The notes under the pieces: model-generated
Seen by the model: the letters and a program-made list of their open reading frames with translations, nothing else
Told to the model about the DNA's origin: nothing
Databases searched by the model: none
In this document: positions 51,928 to 59,850 of the stretch, in pieces
How the letters are laid out: the number at the start of each line of letters is the position of its first letter
Numbering within the stretch: the first letter of the stretch is position 1
Assembly (NCBI RefSeq): GCF_050587365.1
Contig: NZ_JBOBFV010000003.1
Span: 430,619 to 494,618, forward strand
DNA: 64,000 nt
Reading direction: 5' to 3'
Source: Plantibacter auratus
Lineage (GTDB): Bacteria > Actinomycetota > Actinomycetes > Actinomycetales > Microbacteriaceae
Made by a program: the position numbers and the translations under genes

Positions 51928-52985
51928 GCTGCTGGTCCTCCGACCATGCTCGTGGTGGACGCGGTACGCGCGTCCACGGTGTGACGCTGTGCCGGGCCGG
52001 GGATCTCCCCGGAACCACGCGACACCAGCGAGGTCGGGACGACCCACTCGCGCGGCTCGTCCGCCGGTGATTCGCGCAGCTCGAGAAGTCGCTCGATGGC
52101 GGCGGTACCGATGACGAACGGATCCTGGTTGATACAGCTGACGGCCGGTCGCAGGACGTCGGCGAGGGTGAAGTCGCCGAACGCGATGTGCGCCGTCCCC
52201 TCCCGCCCGATGCGGTGCAGGGAGGTCGTCAGACCGATCGCCGCCTTCGCGTTCGACGCGAAGAACGCAGTGGGCGGGTCCTCGAGTCCGAGCAGGCGCT
52301 CCGTCTCGGCGGCGTAGTCGAGCGAGCCGTCGATGGTCCAGGAGACGAGCGACGGGTCGAGGTCGATGCCGGCCTCGGCGAGGACGTCGGTGTAGCCCTG
52401 GTAGCGCCGACGGATGGTGAGGAAGCGTTCGTCCCGGTCGTAGAAGGCGATGCGGGTGTGGCCGAGCTCGACGAACTGGCGGATCGCGAGCTGGGTGGCG
52501 GCGTAGTCGTCGACCACGACGCTGTCGAAGGCGGCGAGCGGACGGTCGACGGCCACGACTGGCGTCACGTTCCGGAACGCCTCGAGGTAGGGCAGCTCCG
52601 CGGCGACCGGGGCGATGATGACGCCGGCGACCTGGTGGCCGGCGATGAACCCGGTCAGCTGGTCGCGCTCGCGCCCCTCGTCGAGCCCGGTGCTCGCCAC
52701 GAGGACGCTGAGGCCCTCCTTGAGCGCACGGGCCTCGATGGCGCTCACGAGCGAGGCGAAGAACGGGTCGGCGAGCGAATCGATGAGGACGCCGATCGCG
52801 CCACCGGTGCCGGACTTCAGAGAACGGGCGGCCGTGTTGGGCACGTACCCGAGGCGATCGATCGCCTCGAGCACGCGGCTTCGGGTCTCGGGGTGCACGG
52901 ACGGTTCGCCGTTCACCACCCGCGAGACGGTCTTGATACTGACGCCGGACTGCGCAGCCACATCCTTGATCCCGGGCGGCCGCAT
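51924..52985 (-). CDS. LacI-family repressor B heading the importer operon
   Basis: A 353-residue LacI regulator: helix-turn-helix in residues 1-55 (GVSIKTVSRVVNGEPSVHP) and a sugar-binding domain. The recognition helix differs from the other two LacI proteins here and fits the different operators upstream. The ATG at 52985 begins the canonical motif; an open frame extending to 53243 would run through the promoter and is rejected. It is the first gene of lacI-manA-ATPase-permease-binding protein, so it represses its own operon and perhaps the divergent fusion gene. The last 25 residues are an extra polar tail. Confidence 0.92.
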   Translation of the reverse strand: MRPPGIKDVAAQSGVSIKTVSRVVNGEPSVHPETRSRVLEAIDRLGYVPNTAARSLKSGTGGAIGVLIDSLADPFFASLVSAIEARALKEGLSVLVASTGLDEGRERDQLTGFIAGHQVAGVIIAPVAAELPYLEAFRNVTPVVAVDRPLAAFDSVVVDDYAATQLAIRQFVELGHTRIAFYDRDERFLTIRRRYQGYTDVLAEAGIDLDPSLVSWTIDGSLDYAAETERLLGLEDPPTAFFASNAKAAIGLTTSLHRIGREGTAHIAFGDFTLADVLRPAVSCINQDPFVIGTAAIERLLELRESPADEPREWVVPTSLVSRGSGEIPGPAQRHTVDARTASTTSMVGGPAA

Positions 52986-53121
52986 CAGCGGGTCCCCCTG
53001 ACGGGAAGCGGAACGGGTCGGACGTCGCAGCCGGTCCGGAGCGACGGGACGTGCGCACGTGTCCGGATCGGACTGGTCGCGGTGATCGCGGGGTTGCAGG
53101 TGCCCATGGGCTCCACCTCCT

Positions 53122-53224
53122 GACAGCGTTGTCATCGGTCGGGGTGGTGCAGCTGCAGAACCCCGTCGTTCCTTCGTGCGCCTATACTGACCGCAGACCG
53201 ACAACGTTGTCAAGCAACGTTGTC
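53122..53224. promoter_or_regulatory. Three LacI operators in the divergent promoter region
   Basis: GACAGCGTTGTC (53122-53133), the perfect palindrome GACAACGTTGTC (53200-53211) and GCAACGTTGTC (53214-53224). The second overlaps a minus-strand -35 TTGACA (53208-53213), with a CAGTAT-like -10 about 18 bp on. CAACGTTG is the classic core of LacI/GalR sites. Repressor B is the likely ligand. The third box would block the plus-strand promoter as well. Confidence 0.8.
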
Positions 53225-53317
53225 TGAAAGAGATCAAATTCATTTGGAACTCGCATCGAAGAGGCGTTCAGACCCCTCGGATGCGGGTCGCCACCCCGGA
53301 ATCATCGAGGAGTCAGC

Positions 53318-54526
53318 GTGATCGTCGTCGTCGCAGGAGCAGCCGGAAGCGGCAAGACCACCCTTGGACGTGAGCTCGCACGGGCCCTCCGACTCCCGCT
53401 CCTCGACCTCGACACCATCACCAATCCGTTGCTCGACGGTCTCGGTGCGGTGACCGATCCCGACGGCGCCGAACCACTCCACTGGAACGACGCGAAGCTG
53501 CGCCCGACCATGCGCCCTGCGCGGTACGCGGCCCTCCGAGCGGTCCTCGCCGACCAACGCGACAGTGGCGTCGGCGCGGTACTCGTGGCACCCTTCACCG
53601 CGGAGCTCCGTGGCGGCGCCGAATGGGACGCGCTCGTCGAGGCGGCCGGGGTCGTCCCCAAGGTCGTCTGGCTGCACGCCGATGCCGCCACGCTCGCGGC
53701 TCGCCGCGCCGAACGCGGTGCCGAGCGGGACACACACATCGTCGACCCGTCCACCGACACCCCACCCGCCATCGAGCACCTGTCGATCGAAGCCGCGTTG
53801 TCCACGTCGCAGCAGCTCGCCGCCGTCCAACGCGCGCTCGGTCTCGGACGGACCATCCAGGCCTCCGCACCGATCTTCGACCAGGTCTTCGCCGCCGGGC
53901 TCTTCGACCTCGACGGGACCCTCATCGACTCGACGCCGGCCGTGAACCGGTCATGGGCGCAACTCGCCCGCGAGTACGGACTCGAGGGCGACCTGCTCGC
54001 CGCGGGACACGGTCAGCCCGCTGCCCAGGTGCTCGCCGCGATCTTCCCGCCCGAGCAGGTCGCCGAAGCACTCGCGCGGATCATCGAGATCGAGGCCGAC
54101 GAGGTCGCCGACGTCATCGCGCTCCCGGGGGCGGCGGAGGCGCTCGCGGCGCTGGGTGACGACGCGAAGGCGATCGTCACGAGCGGCACAAGGCTCATCG
54201 CCGGCAATCGGATCGCCGCCGCCGGGCTCGTGCGGCCGGAGGTCGTCGTGACCTTCGACGACGTCACGAAGGGCAAGCCGGACCCCGAACCGTTCCTGCT
54301 CGGCCGCACCCGGCTGGGCTTGGAGTCGCAGCCGTGCGTCGTGTTCGAGGACGCACCGGCCGGGCTCGCCGCAGCGCGCGCCGCCGGCTGCTGGACGGTC
54401 GGCATCGCGGGGACGCACGAGGCGCACGAACTCAATGCGGACCTCGTGATCGACGGCCTCTTCCAACTGCGGCTCGAGCCGGTCGCCGAGGGCGGGTTCC
54501 GACTCGTCCCGGCTTCGCTCGGCTGA
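53318..54526 (+). CDS. P-loop kinase / HAD phosphatase fusion
   Basis: A 402-residue two-domain protein. Residues 1-175 form a P-loop kinase of the gluconate/shikimate-kinase kind with Walker A GAAGSGKTT (7-15) and a DxD-like LLDLDT. Residues 193-400 form a HAD hydrolase with motif I FDLDGTLIDS (Asp197, Asp199), motif II VTSGT, motif III Lys in KGKPDPEPF and motif IV FEDAPAG, all intact, of the sugar-phosphatase subfamily. The two halves carry opposing chemistry. The GTG start has a GAGGAG site 6-7 nt upstream. It is divergent from the importer operon and shares its operators, so it likely acts on the imported sugar. Confidence 0.82.
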   Translation: MIVVVAGAAGSGKTTLGRELARALRLPLLDLDTITNPLLDGLGAVTDPDGAEPLHWNDAKLRPTMRPARYAALRAVLADQRDSGVGAVLVAPFTAELRGGAEWDALVEAAGVVPKVVWLHADAATLAARRAERGAERDTHIVDPSTDTPPAIEHLSIEAALSTSQQLAAVQRALGLGRTIQASAPIFDQVFAAGLFDLDGTLIDSTPAVNRSWAQLAREYGLEGDLLAAGHGQPAAQVLAAIFPPEQVAEALARIIEIEADEVADVIALPGAAEALAALGDDAKAIVTSGTRLIAGNRIAAAGLVRPEVVVTFDDVTKGKPDPEPFLLGRTRLGLESQPCVVFEDAPAGLAAARAAGCWTVGIAGTHEAHELNADLVIDGLFQLRLEPVAEGGFRLVPASLG

Positions 54527-54600
54527 GCAGCGACCCGCTCCCTGAGCGCGTCGGAACAGCCTGAGGCTGTCGATGCTCTTCGGCAACCGCGGAGTCTCGT

Positions 54601-54972
54601 TCCCTGAGCCTGTCGAAGGGCACCCGGGCAACCTTCCCCACCGCACCTCGACCGCAGAGGACGCCCGTTCCCTGAGCGTGTCGAAGGGCACCCCGGTGGG
54701 TCTTCACGAACCGCGCCTCAACAACACGGGAACCCGTTCCCTGAGCCTGTCGAGGGACCCCTGGGCAGCACCCCCACCACGCTCCGACAACCGCGGGAAC
54801 CCGTTCCCTAAGCTTGTCGAAGGGCACCCCGGTGGGCTTTCCCGCTCCGCGCCTCAACAACCACCTGAACTCGTTCCCTGAGCTTGTCGAAGGGCCCACG
54901 AGCAACCTTCCCCACCAGACCGCGACCGGTTCGGCGACCGCATCACCGCTGGTCCCTGAGCTTGTCGAAGGG
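54601..54972 (+). repeat. Direct array of six 20-bp repeats, all in one orientation
   Basis: Copies resembling TCCCTGAGCCTGTCGAAGGG begin at 54601, 54669, 54738, 54805, 54875 and 54953, spaced 67-78 bp. The intervening 47-58 bp are not unique: alternate spacers resemble each other, pointing to growth by duplication of a two-repeat unit. The whole gap 54527-55067 (541 bp) has no gene that I can support; a degraded seventh copy may lie at about 54540. Confidence 0.9.
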
Positions 54973-55067
54973 CACCCTGAGCAAGCATCAACTGTGGGAT
55001 AAATTCCCAGATCAGGGTCTGATTCTTTGGCCGTTCGAATGTCAGTGGTCCGTGTTTGGATGGATCC

Positions 55068-56579
55068 ATGACCAGCACCGCACCGAACCCCCTCGCCGCC
55101 GCCGCGGCCGGGTTCGATGCGGTCTGGCAGGGCGCGCTCGATGCGATCCGTCCGGGCTCGGGTGTCGCGGAGCAGCTCGAGAACATGAACGACGAGGCGA
55201 TCCTCCGCGTCCTCGACGAACTCGGTGCCGTGCAGCACGCGGTCGAGGTCCTCGCCGCCCGCGTCACCGGTGCGATCGCGTTGCGCCCGTCGCCTTCCCG
55301 CCGCGACGGCACGCTCGTGCGCGCCGCTGGTTACGCGAACCCGGGTGTCATGGTGTCCGAGCGGTGGCGGGTGGCACGCGCCCGCGGCGCAGCGATCGCC
55401 GAGGTCGGTGCCGCCATCACGCAACCGCGCGGGCTGCTCGGCGAGCTGGAGGAATGCCCGTTCCCAGCGGTCGCTGCGGCGCTCGAACCGGCACCCGGTT
55501 CCGACGACGCCAACGAACCAGCCGCCGATCCCCACTCCGCCACGGCGGAAGATGACCCACACGACCACGGCGCCCTCGGCACACCACGCTCATCCCTCAG
55601 CGTCGATGGTGCCGCGGTCATCGTCCGCGAGCTCCGCAACGCCGGACGCATCTGCACCAGGGTCGAACTGGACGCAGCATCGGTCATCGCGGTCGAGCAC
55701 GCCGGACACGCGCCCCTGCAGGACGTCACCCGCATCGCGAAACTCGTCCGCACCCGCCTCGACCAAGACGGCCGCGAACCGCGCGACGAACTCCTCCGCC
55801 GAGCCGAACGCTGCACCATCCACGAACTCCCCACCGGCATGACCCTCCTCCGCGCCGAACTCGCCCCCGAAAGCGCCGCCTTCATCCGCGCCGGCCTCGA
55901 CGCCCTCATCGGCGCCACCCACCGCAAACCCCACTTCAACCACCCCGACACGGCCGACCCCGCTGACCAACCCGACGGCTCCGGGGACCCCATGCCCGAC
56001 GGGCCGTCGCTCATCCCCATCGACCGGCGACGCGCCATCGCCCTCACCGAGACCTTCCGACACCTGGCCGGCTGCAGTCGCGCCGCCACCGAACTCACCC
56101 CCGTCACCGTCATCATCCGCACCGACCACGACACCCTCGAAACCGGTCTCGGGACCGCCACCATCGACGGCATCGACGAACCCATCGGAGCTGGCGCCCT
56201 CCGCCGCCTCGCCGCCGACGCCAACCTCATCCCCATGGTGTTGAACGGCCCATCCCAGGTCCTCGACCTCGGCACCAGCACCCGCCTGTTCTCCCGCGGA
56301 CAAAAACTCGCCCTCGCCGAACGCGACGGCGGCTGCGCCTGGACCGGCTGCACCCACCCACCATCCTTCACCGAAGCCCACCACATCACCTGGTGGTCCC
56401 AAGGCGGACCCACCAACTTCGACAACGGGATCCTCCTCTGCCCCTTCCACCACCACCGCATCCACGACGACCACTGGACCATCACCATCCAAAACGGCAT
56501 CCCCTGGTTCATCCCACCCAGCCACATCGACCGACACCAAACCCCCATCCGAGGCGGACGCCTCCACCTCGCCGCCTAA
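55068..56579 (+). CDS. DUF222/13E12-family HNH endonuclease
   Basis: A 503-residue protein with an N-terminal DUF222 (13E12 repeat family) region (about 20-330) and a C-terminal HNH nuclease domain (about 405-470). The nuclease shows the zinc/HNH residues in GGCAWTGCTHPPSFTEAHHI, NFDNGILLCPFHHHRIH and a following HDDHW. Such genes are multicopy in actinobacteria; their role is unproven. The ATG at 55068 is chosen; an in-frame TTG lies 12 bp upstream. It is bracketed by repeat arrays on both sides, which is striking. Its 3' half is notably C/A-rich on the coding strand compared with its neighbours. Confidence 0.88.
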   Translation: MTSTAPNPLAAAAAGFDAVWQGALDAIRPGSGVAEQLENMNDEAILRVLDELGAVQHAVEVLAARVTGAIALRPSPSRRDGTLVRAAGYANPGVMVSERWRVARARGAAIAEVGAAITQPRGLLGELEECPFPAVAAALEPAPGSDDANEPAADPHSATAEDDPHDHGALGTPRSSLSVDGAAVIVRELRNAGRICTRVELDAASVIAVEHAGHAPLQDVTRIAKLVRTRLDQDGREPRDELLRRAERCTIHELPTGMTLLRAELAPESAAFIRAGLDALIGATHRKPHFNHPDTADPADQPDGSGDPMPDGPSLIPIDRRRAIALTETFRHLAGCSRAATELTPVTVIIRTDHDTLETGLGTATIDGIDEPIGAGALRRLAADANLIPMVLNGPSQVLDLGTSTRLFSRGQKLALAERDGGCAWTGCTHPPSFTEAHHITWWSQGGPTNFDNGILLCPFHHHRIHDDHWTITIQNGIPWFIPPSHIDRHQTPIRGGRLHLAA

Positions 56580-56607
56580 CGCATGGCACCCGCCTGCCCA
56601 CACGCCG

Positions 56608-57253
56608 CCCTTCGACAAGCTCAGGGACCGACACGAGAACCACCCTGCCCGGCAAGCCCGGCAACCGGCTATCCCGTTCCTGAGCCTGTCGAAGGGCCTA
56701 CGAACAACCGTCAGACCTGCCCTTCGACAAGCTCAGGGACCGAGACGGGAACCACACTGCCTCTGACACGCCCAGCGACCGACGCCCTACTCGACAACCC
56801 AGCCACCCCGGTCCCTGAGCCTGTCGAAGGGCCCACGAACAGCCGTCATACCTGCCCTTCGACAAGCTCAGGGACCGAGACGGGACACCATGACGTCTCG
56901 ACACGCCCGCCAGCCGAACGCAGGCTCCGCATCCGGGGCGCCGTTCCCTGAGCCTGTCGAAGGGCCCACGAGGAACCGCCCCATTGCCCTTCGACAGGCT
57001 CAGGGACCGAGACGGGAACCACACTGCCTCGGACACGCCCAGCGACCGACGCCCTACTCGACAACCCGGCCACCCCGGTCCCTGAGCCTGTCGAAGGGCA
57101 CACGATCGGCCGTTGAACCTGCCCTTCGACAAGCTCAGGGACCGACACGGGAACCACCGTGCCCGGCAAGCCCGGCAGTCGGGTACCCGGTCCCTGAGCC
57201 TGTCGAAGGGCTCACGAACAACCGTCATACCTGCCCTTCGACAAGCTCAAGGA
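56608..57253. repeat. Array of inverted 20-bp repeats forming five hairpins
   Basis: Eleven copies alternate in orientation: minus at 56608, 56720, 56855, 56987, 57122 and 57234; plus (TCCCTGAGCCTGTCGAAGGG type) at 56677, 56812, 56945, 57079 and 57191. Each plus copy is followed 42-43 bp later by a minus copy, giving five large stem-loops with about 23-nt loops. A unit of more than 100 bp is duplicated at a 267-bp distance. The gap 56580-57357 holds no supportable gene. Confidence 0.92.
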
Positions 57254-57357
57254 CCGAGACGTGAACCACCAGCACTCGAGGACGGGAACGACGCAGCGAC
57301 CGAGCGCCCCCTCAACCGGTCGGAGGGCCGTCAAGGCACCGTCCGACCGCCGCAGGG

Positions 57358-58851
57358 TCACCCCGCGGCGACGACCTCTTCCACCGCCACCCGCGCACCG
57401 ACGGCCGCCAGCCGCGCGCGCGCCGCGATGAACGCCTCGCGCAGTCGCGCGTCAGATCCGAGGTCGCCGAACACGACCTCCAGGTCGAGGAACGCGCCGT
57501 GGCGCTCCGCCTCCTGCGCGACGGCTGCCTGCAACTCGGCCAACCGCCGGTCGACCGGGGCAAGCTCCCGCCCGTCGTCACCGACACCCTCGATGAACCG
57601 ACTCCACGCTGCGAGGACGAGCGCCGAGCGCGCGATCCCGCCGCCGGTCCGCAACTGCTCACGGACCACCGGGAGCAGGAACTTCGGGATGCGCTCCGAG
57701 CCGTCGACGATCTGCCGCGCCAACGTATCCTTGATCGCCTCACTGCCGAACCGGCGCATCAGCTCTGCACAGTACGCGTCGATGTCGATCCCCGGGACCG
57801 GCGCGAGCGTCGGCCTCGCCTCCTCGTGCATGTACCCGAGTAGGAACCGCGAGAACAGCTCGTCACGGCAGACGTCGTGCACGTACGTCTCCCCCGCCAG
57901 CAGCCCGAGGTAGCTCATCGCCTGGTGGGAAGCGTTCAACAACCGGAGCTTCATCAGCTCATACGGCTCGACGTCCTCCACGAGCTGCACGCCCACCTGC
58001 TCGTACGGCGGACGGCCGTCCGAGAAGTCGTCCTCAAGCACCCACTGCTCGAACGACTCCGAGAGCACCGGCCAGCGGTCGTCGATCCCGAACCGCTCGG
58101 AGACGAACGCGCGCTGCTCGTCCGTCGTCGCCGGCGTGATGCGGTCCACCATCGAGTTCGGGAACCGCACCTCGGCGGCGATCCAGGCGGCGAGCGCCGG
58201 GTCGATGCGCTCGGCGAAGGCGAGGATCGCGGTCCGGGCGACGTGCCCGTTGCCCTGGATGTTGTCGCACGACATGACCGTGAACGGAACCGCACCGGCG
58301 TCGCGTCGGGCACGGAGGGCCGCCGTGATGAACCCGAGCGGGCTCTGCGGCAGCGCCCCCTCAGGCAGCCCGTCGAGGTCCGCGAGCGTCGCACCGTCAC
58401 TCGGCTCGAACGCGCCGGTCGCGTCGTTCACCCCGTAGCCGCCCTCGGTGATCGTGAGCGACACGATCCGCGTCGACGGATCGCCCACCCGCGCGAGGAC
58501 CGCTTCCGGATCGTCGGGAGCGAACAGGTACTCGACGATCGACCCGACGACGCGCGCCTCGACCTCGCCGTCCGGACTCGTCGTCACGAGCGTGTAGAGC
58601 CGGTCCTGAGCACCGAGCGCGTCCCGCATGGCTGCGTCACCGGCCAGTGTGCCGACGCCGACGAGTCCCCAGGACGCGTGCTCGTCGCCGGGGAGCCCGA
58701 GCACGCGGTCGACGAACATCGCCCCGTGCGCCCGATGGAAGGCGCCGACTCCGAAGTGGACGATGCCGGGTCGGATGGCCGAGCGGTCGTAGGCGGGGAC
58801 GGCCACCTGCTCGTCGAGAGCGGTGAGGGTGGCGTCGGAGAGCTGGGTCAT
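57358..58851 (-). CDS. Mannitol 2-dehydrogenase family polyol dehydrogenase
   Basis: A 497-residue long-chain secondary-alcohol dehydrogenase (mannitol dehydrogenase/fructuronate reductase family), NAD-dependent, oxidising mannitol or a related polyol to the ketose. Segments: IVHFGVGAFHRAHGAMFVDR (cofactor loop), SLTITEGGYG, FTVMSCDNIQGNGHVARTAI, RFPNSMVDRITPATT and the catalytic-lysine region LMKLRLLNASHQAMSYLG. An in-place fructuronate reductase (UxuB) cannot be excluded. It lies downstream of the P-loop kinase with an 85-bp gap, in one transcription unit. Confidence 0.88.
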   Translation of the reverse strand: MTQLSDATLTALDEQVAVPAYDRSAIRPGIVHFGVGAFHRAHGAMFVDRVLGLPGDEHASWGLVGVGTLAGDAAMRDALGAQDRLYTLVTTSPDGEVEARVVGSIVEYLFAPDDPEAVLARVGDPSTRIVSLTITEGGYGVNDATGAFEPSDGATLADLDGLPEGALPQSPLGFITAALRARRDAGAVPFTVMSCDNIQGNGHVARTAILAFAERIDPALAAWIAAEVRFPNSMVDRITPATTDEQRAFVSERFGIDDRWPVLSESFEQWVLEDDFSDGRPPYEQVGVQLVEDVEPYELMKLRLLNASHQAMSYLGLLAGETYVHDVCRDELFSRFLLGYMHEEARPTLAPVPGIDIDAYCAELMRRFGSEAIKDTLARQIVDGSERIPKFLLPVVREQLRTGGGIARSALVLAAWSRFIEGVGDDGRELAPVDRRLAELQAAVAQEAERHGAFLDLEVVFGDLGSDARLREAFIAARARLAAVGARVAVEEVVAAG

Positions 58852-58936
58852 GTGGTGCCTTCTCGTCGGTGAGCGGGTTCCGTGTGGTGCAGGTCAAGGG
58901 TGGTGCAGGTCGAGCGTGCTGCGGCTGCAGGGTGGA

Positions 58937-59629
58937 TCAGGCGCCGTGGGTGGATTCGGTCTCCACCGGCGTCGACGCGTCGAGCGTGACGATGCGGGTG
59001 GCACGCTGCTTGGTGGCGTCGACCAGGCGGGCATTCGGCTCGTCGACGCCGAGCACCCAGGCTTCGGCCTCGTCGAGCGGGTGGCCGTGACCGAGGCGTC
59101 GGGCGATGAGTCGGTCGCGGCGCACCTCGTCGTCCACGTCGACGTACCAGGACTCGTCGAGATGCGCGGCGACACTTTGCCAGCCGTGATCGTCGAACAG
59201 GAGGTAGTTGCCCTCCGTGATCACCAGCGGCACCTCGGGGCGGACGAGGACGGCACTGCCGATCGACGCCTCGAGCGAGCGGTCGAACCGGGGTGCGTAA
59301 ATCGGTGTGCCCGGAGAATCGGCGGTGCGTCCAGCACGCGCGAGGCGGGACAGCAGTGCGACGTAGCCGTCGACGTCGAAGGTGTCGGGCGCGCCCTTGC
59401 GGTCGCGTCGCCCGAGGCGGACGAGCTCGGCGTTGTCGAGGTGGAAGCCGTCCATCCCGACGATGACGGCCTGGTCGCCAAGCGCGGCGGCGAGCGCGTC
59501 GCTGACGGTCGACTTACCCGCACCGGGCGCACCGACGATCCCGAGGATCCGGCGGGACCCGGTGGCGGCGAGCGAACGGGCGTGATCGATGAGGCCGTCG
59601 AGGTCGGTCCCGATCGTGATGCCGCTCAT
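58937..59629 (-). CDS. Uridine/panthothenate-kinase-like P-loop sugar kinase
   Basis: A 230-residue kinase of the phosphoribulokinase/uridine-kinase fold with Walker A GAPGAGKST near residue 33, the substrate-side VIVGMDGFHLDNAEL, TFDVDGYVALL, IYAPRFDR and a second acidic motif VITEGNYLL. Proteins annotated as fructose-transport-associated kinases (FrcK) and general nucleoside kinases look like this. Being next to a mannitol dehydrogenase, a fructokinase-like role is the simplest reading (inference). A perfect TTGACA promoter lies upstream. Confidence 0.8.
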   Translation of the reverse strand: MSGITIGTDLDGLIDHARSLAATGSRRILGIVGAPGAGKSTVSDALAAALGDQAVIVGMDGFHLDNAELVRLGRRDRKGAPDTFDVDGYVALLSRLARAGRTADSPGTPIYAPRFDRSLEASIGSAVLVRPEVPLVITEGNYLLFDDHGWQSVAAHLDESWYVDVDDEVRRDRLIARRLGHGHPLDEAEAWVLGVDEPNARLVDATKQRATRIVTLDASTPVETESTHGA

Positions 59630-59687
59630 CGTGATGCCTGACCTCTCCTGGGAGCCGACCGGTCGCGGACGCGCCGTCGCCCGACTC

Positions 59688-59716
59688 ACGGTAGGTCCAG
59701 GGGATGCATGTGTCAA
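59688..59716 (-). promoter_or_regulatory. Promoter of the kinase-mannitol dehydrogenase operon
   Basis: Minus-strand TTGACA (59711-59716) and TACCGT (59688-59693) with a 17-bp spacer. The first operator box starts 6 bp further upstream. Confidence 0.7.
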
Positions 59717-59722
59717 CACCGG

Positions 59723-59772
59723 ATGTCACCGGTGTCATGATCTGCTGGTGAAATCCATGTCACGGGTGACAT
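59723..59772. promoter_or_regulatory. Paired LacI-type operators between divergent units
   Basis: ATGTCACCGGTGTCAT (59723-59738) and ATGTCACGGGTGACAT (59757-59772), starting 34 bp apart, the same two box types and the same spacing as at 37052-37101. The second overlaps GTGACA (59766-59771), a -35 for the plus-strand SDR gene, whose -10 TATGAT lies at 59790-59795 after an 18-bp spacer. Confidence 0.78.
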
Positions 59773-59850
59773 GGTTGCCATTCCGTGGTTATGATGCTCC
59801 CGACCCGGTGCACCGACGCACGGGCCTCATCACGTCGATCGGACCACCTC

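Noticed and set aside
52986..53243. N-terminal extension of LacI repressor B to 439 residues
   Set aside because: It would translate through the promoter and three operators, and the canonical LacI N-terminus begins at 52985.
54601..54972. CRISPR-like array: 20-bp repeats with spacers of similar length
   Set aside because: Alternate spacers resemble one another, repeats vary, the same repeat occurs singly and inverted elsewhere, and no cas gene is visible in the window.
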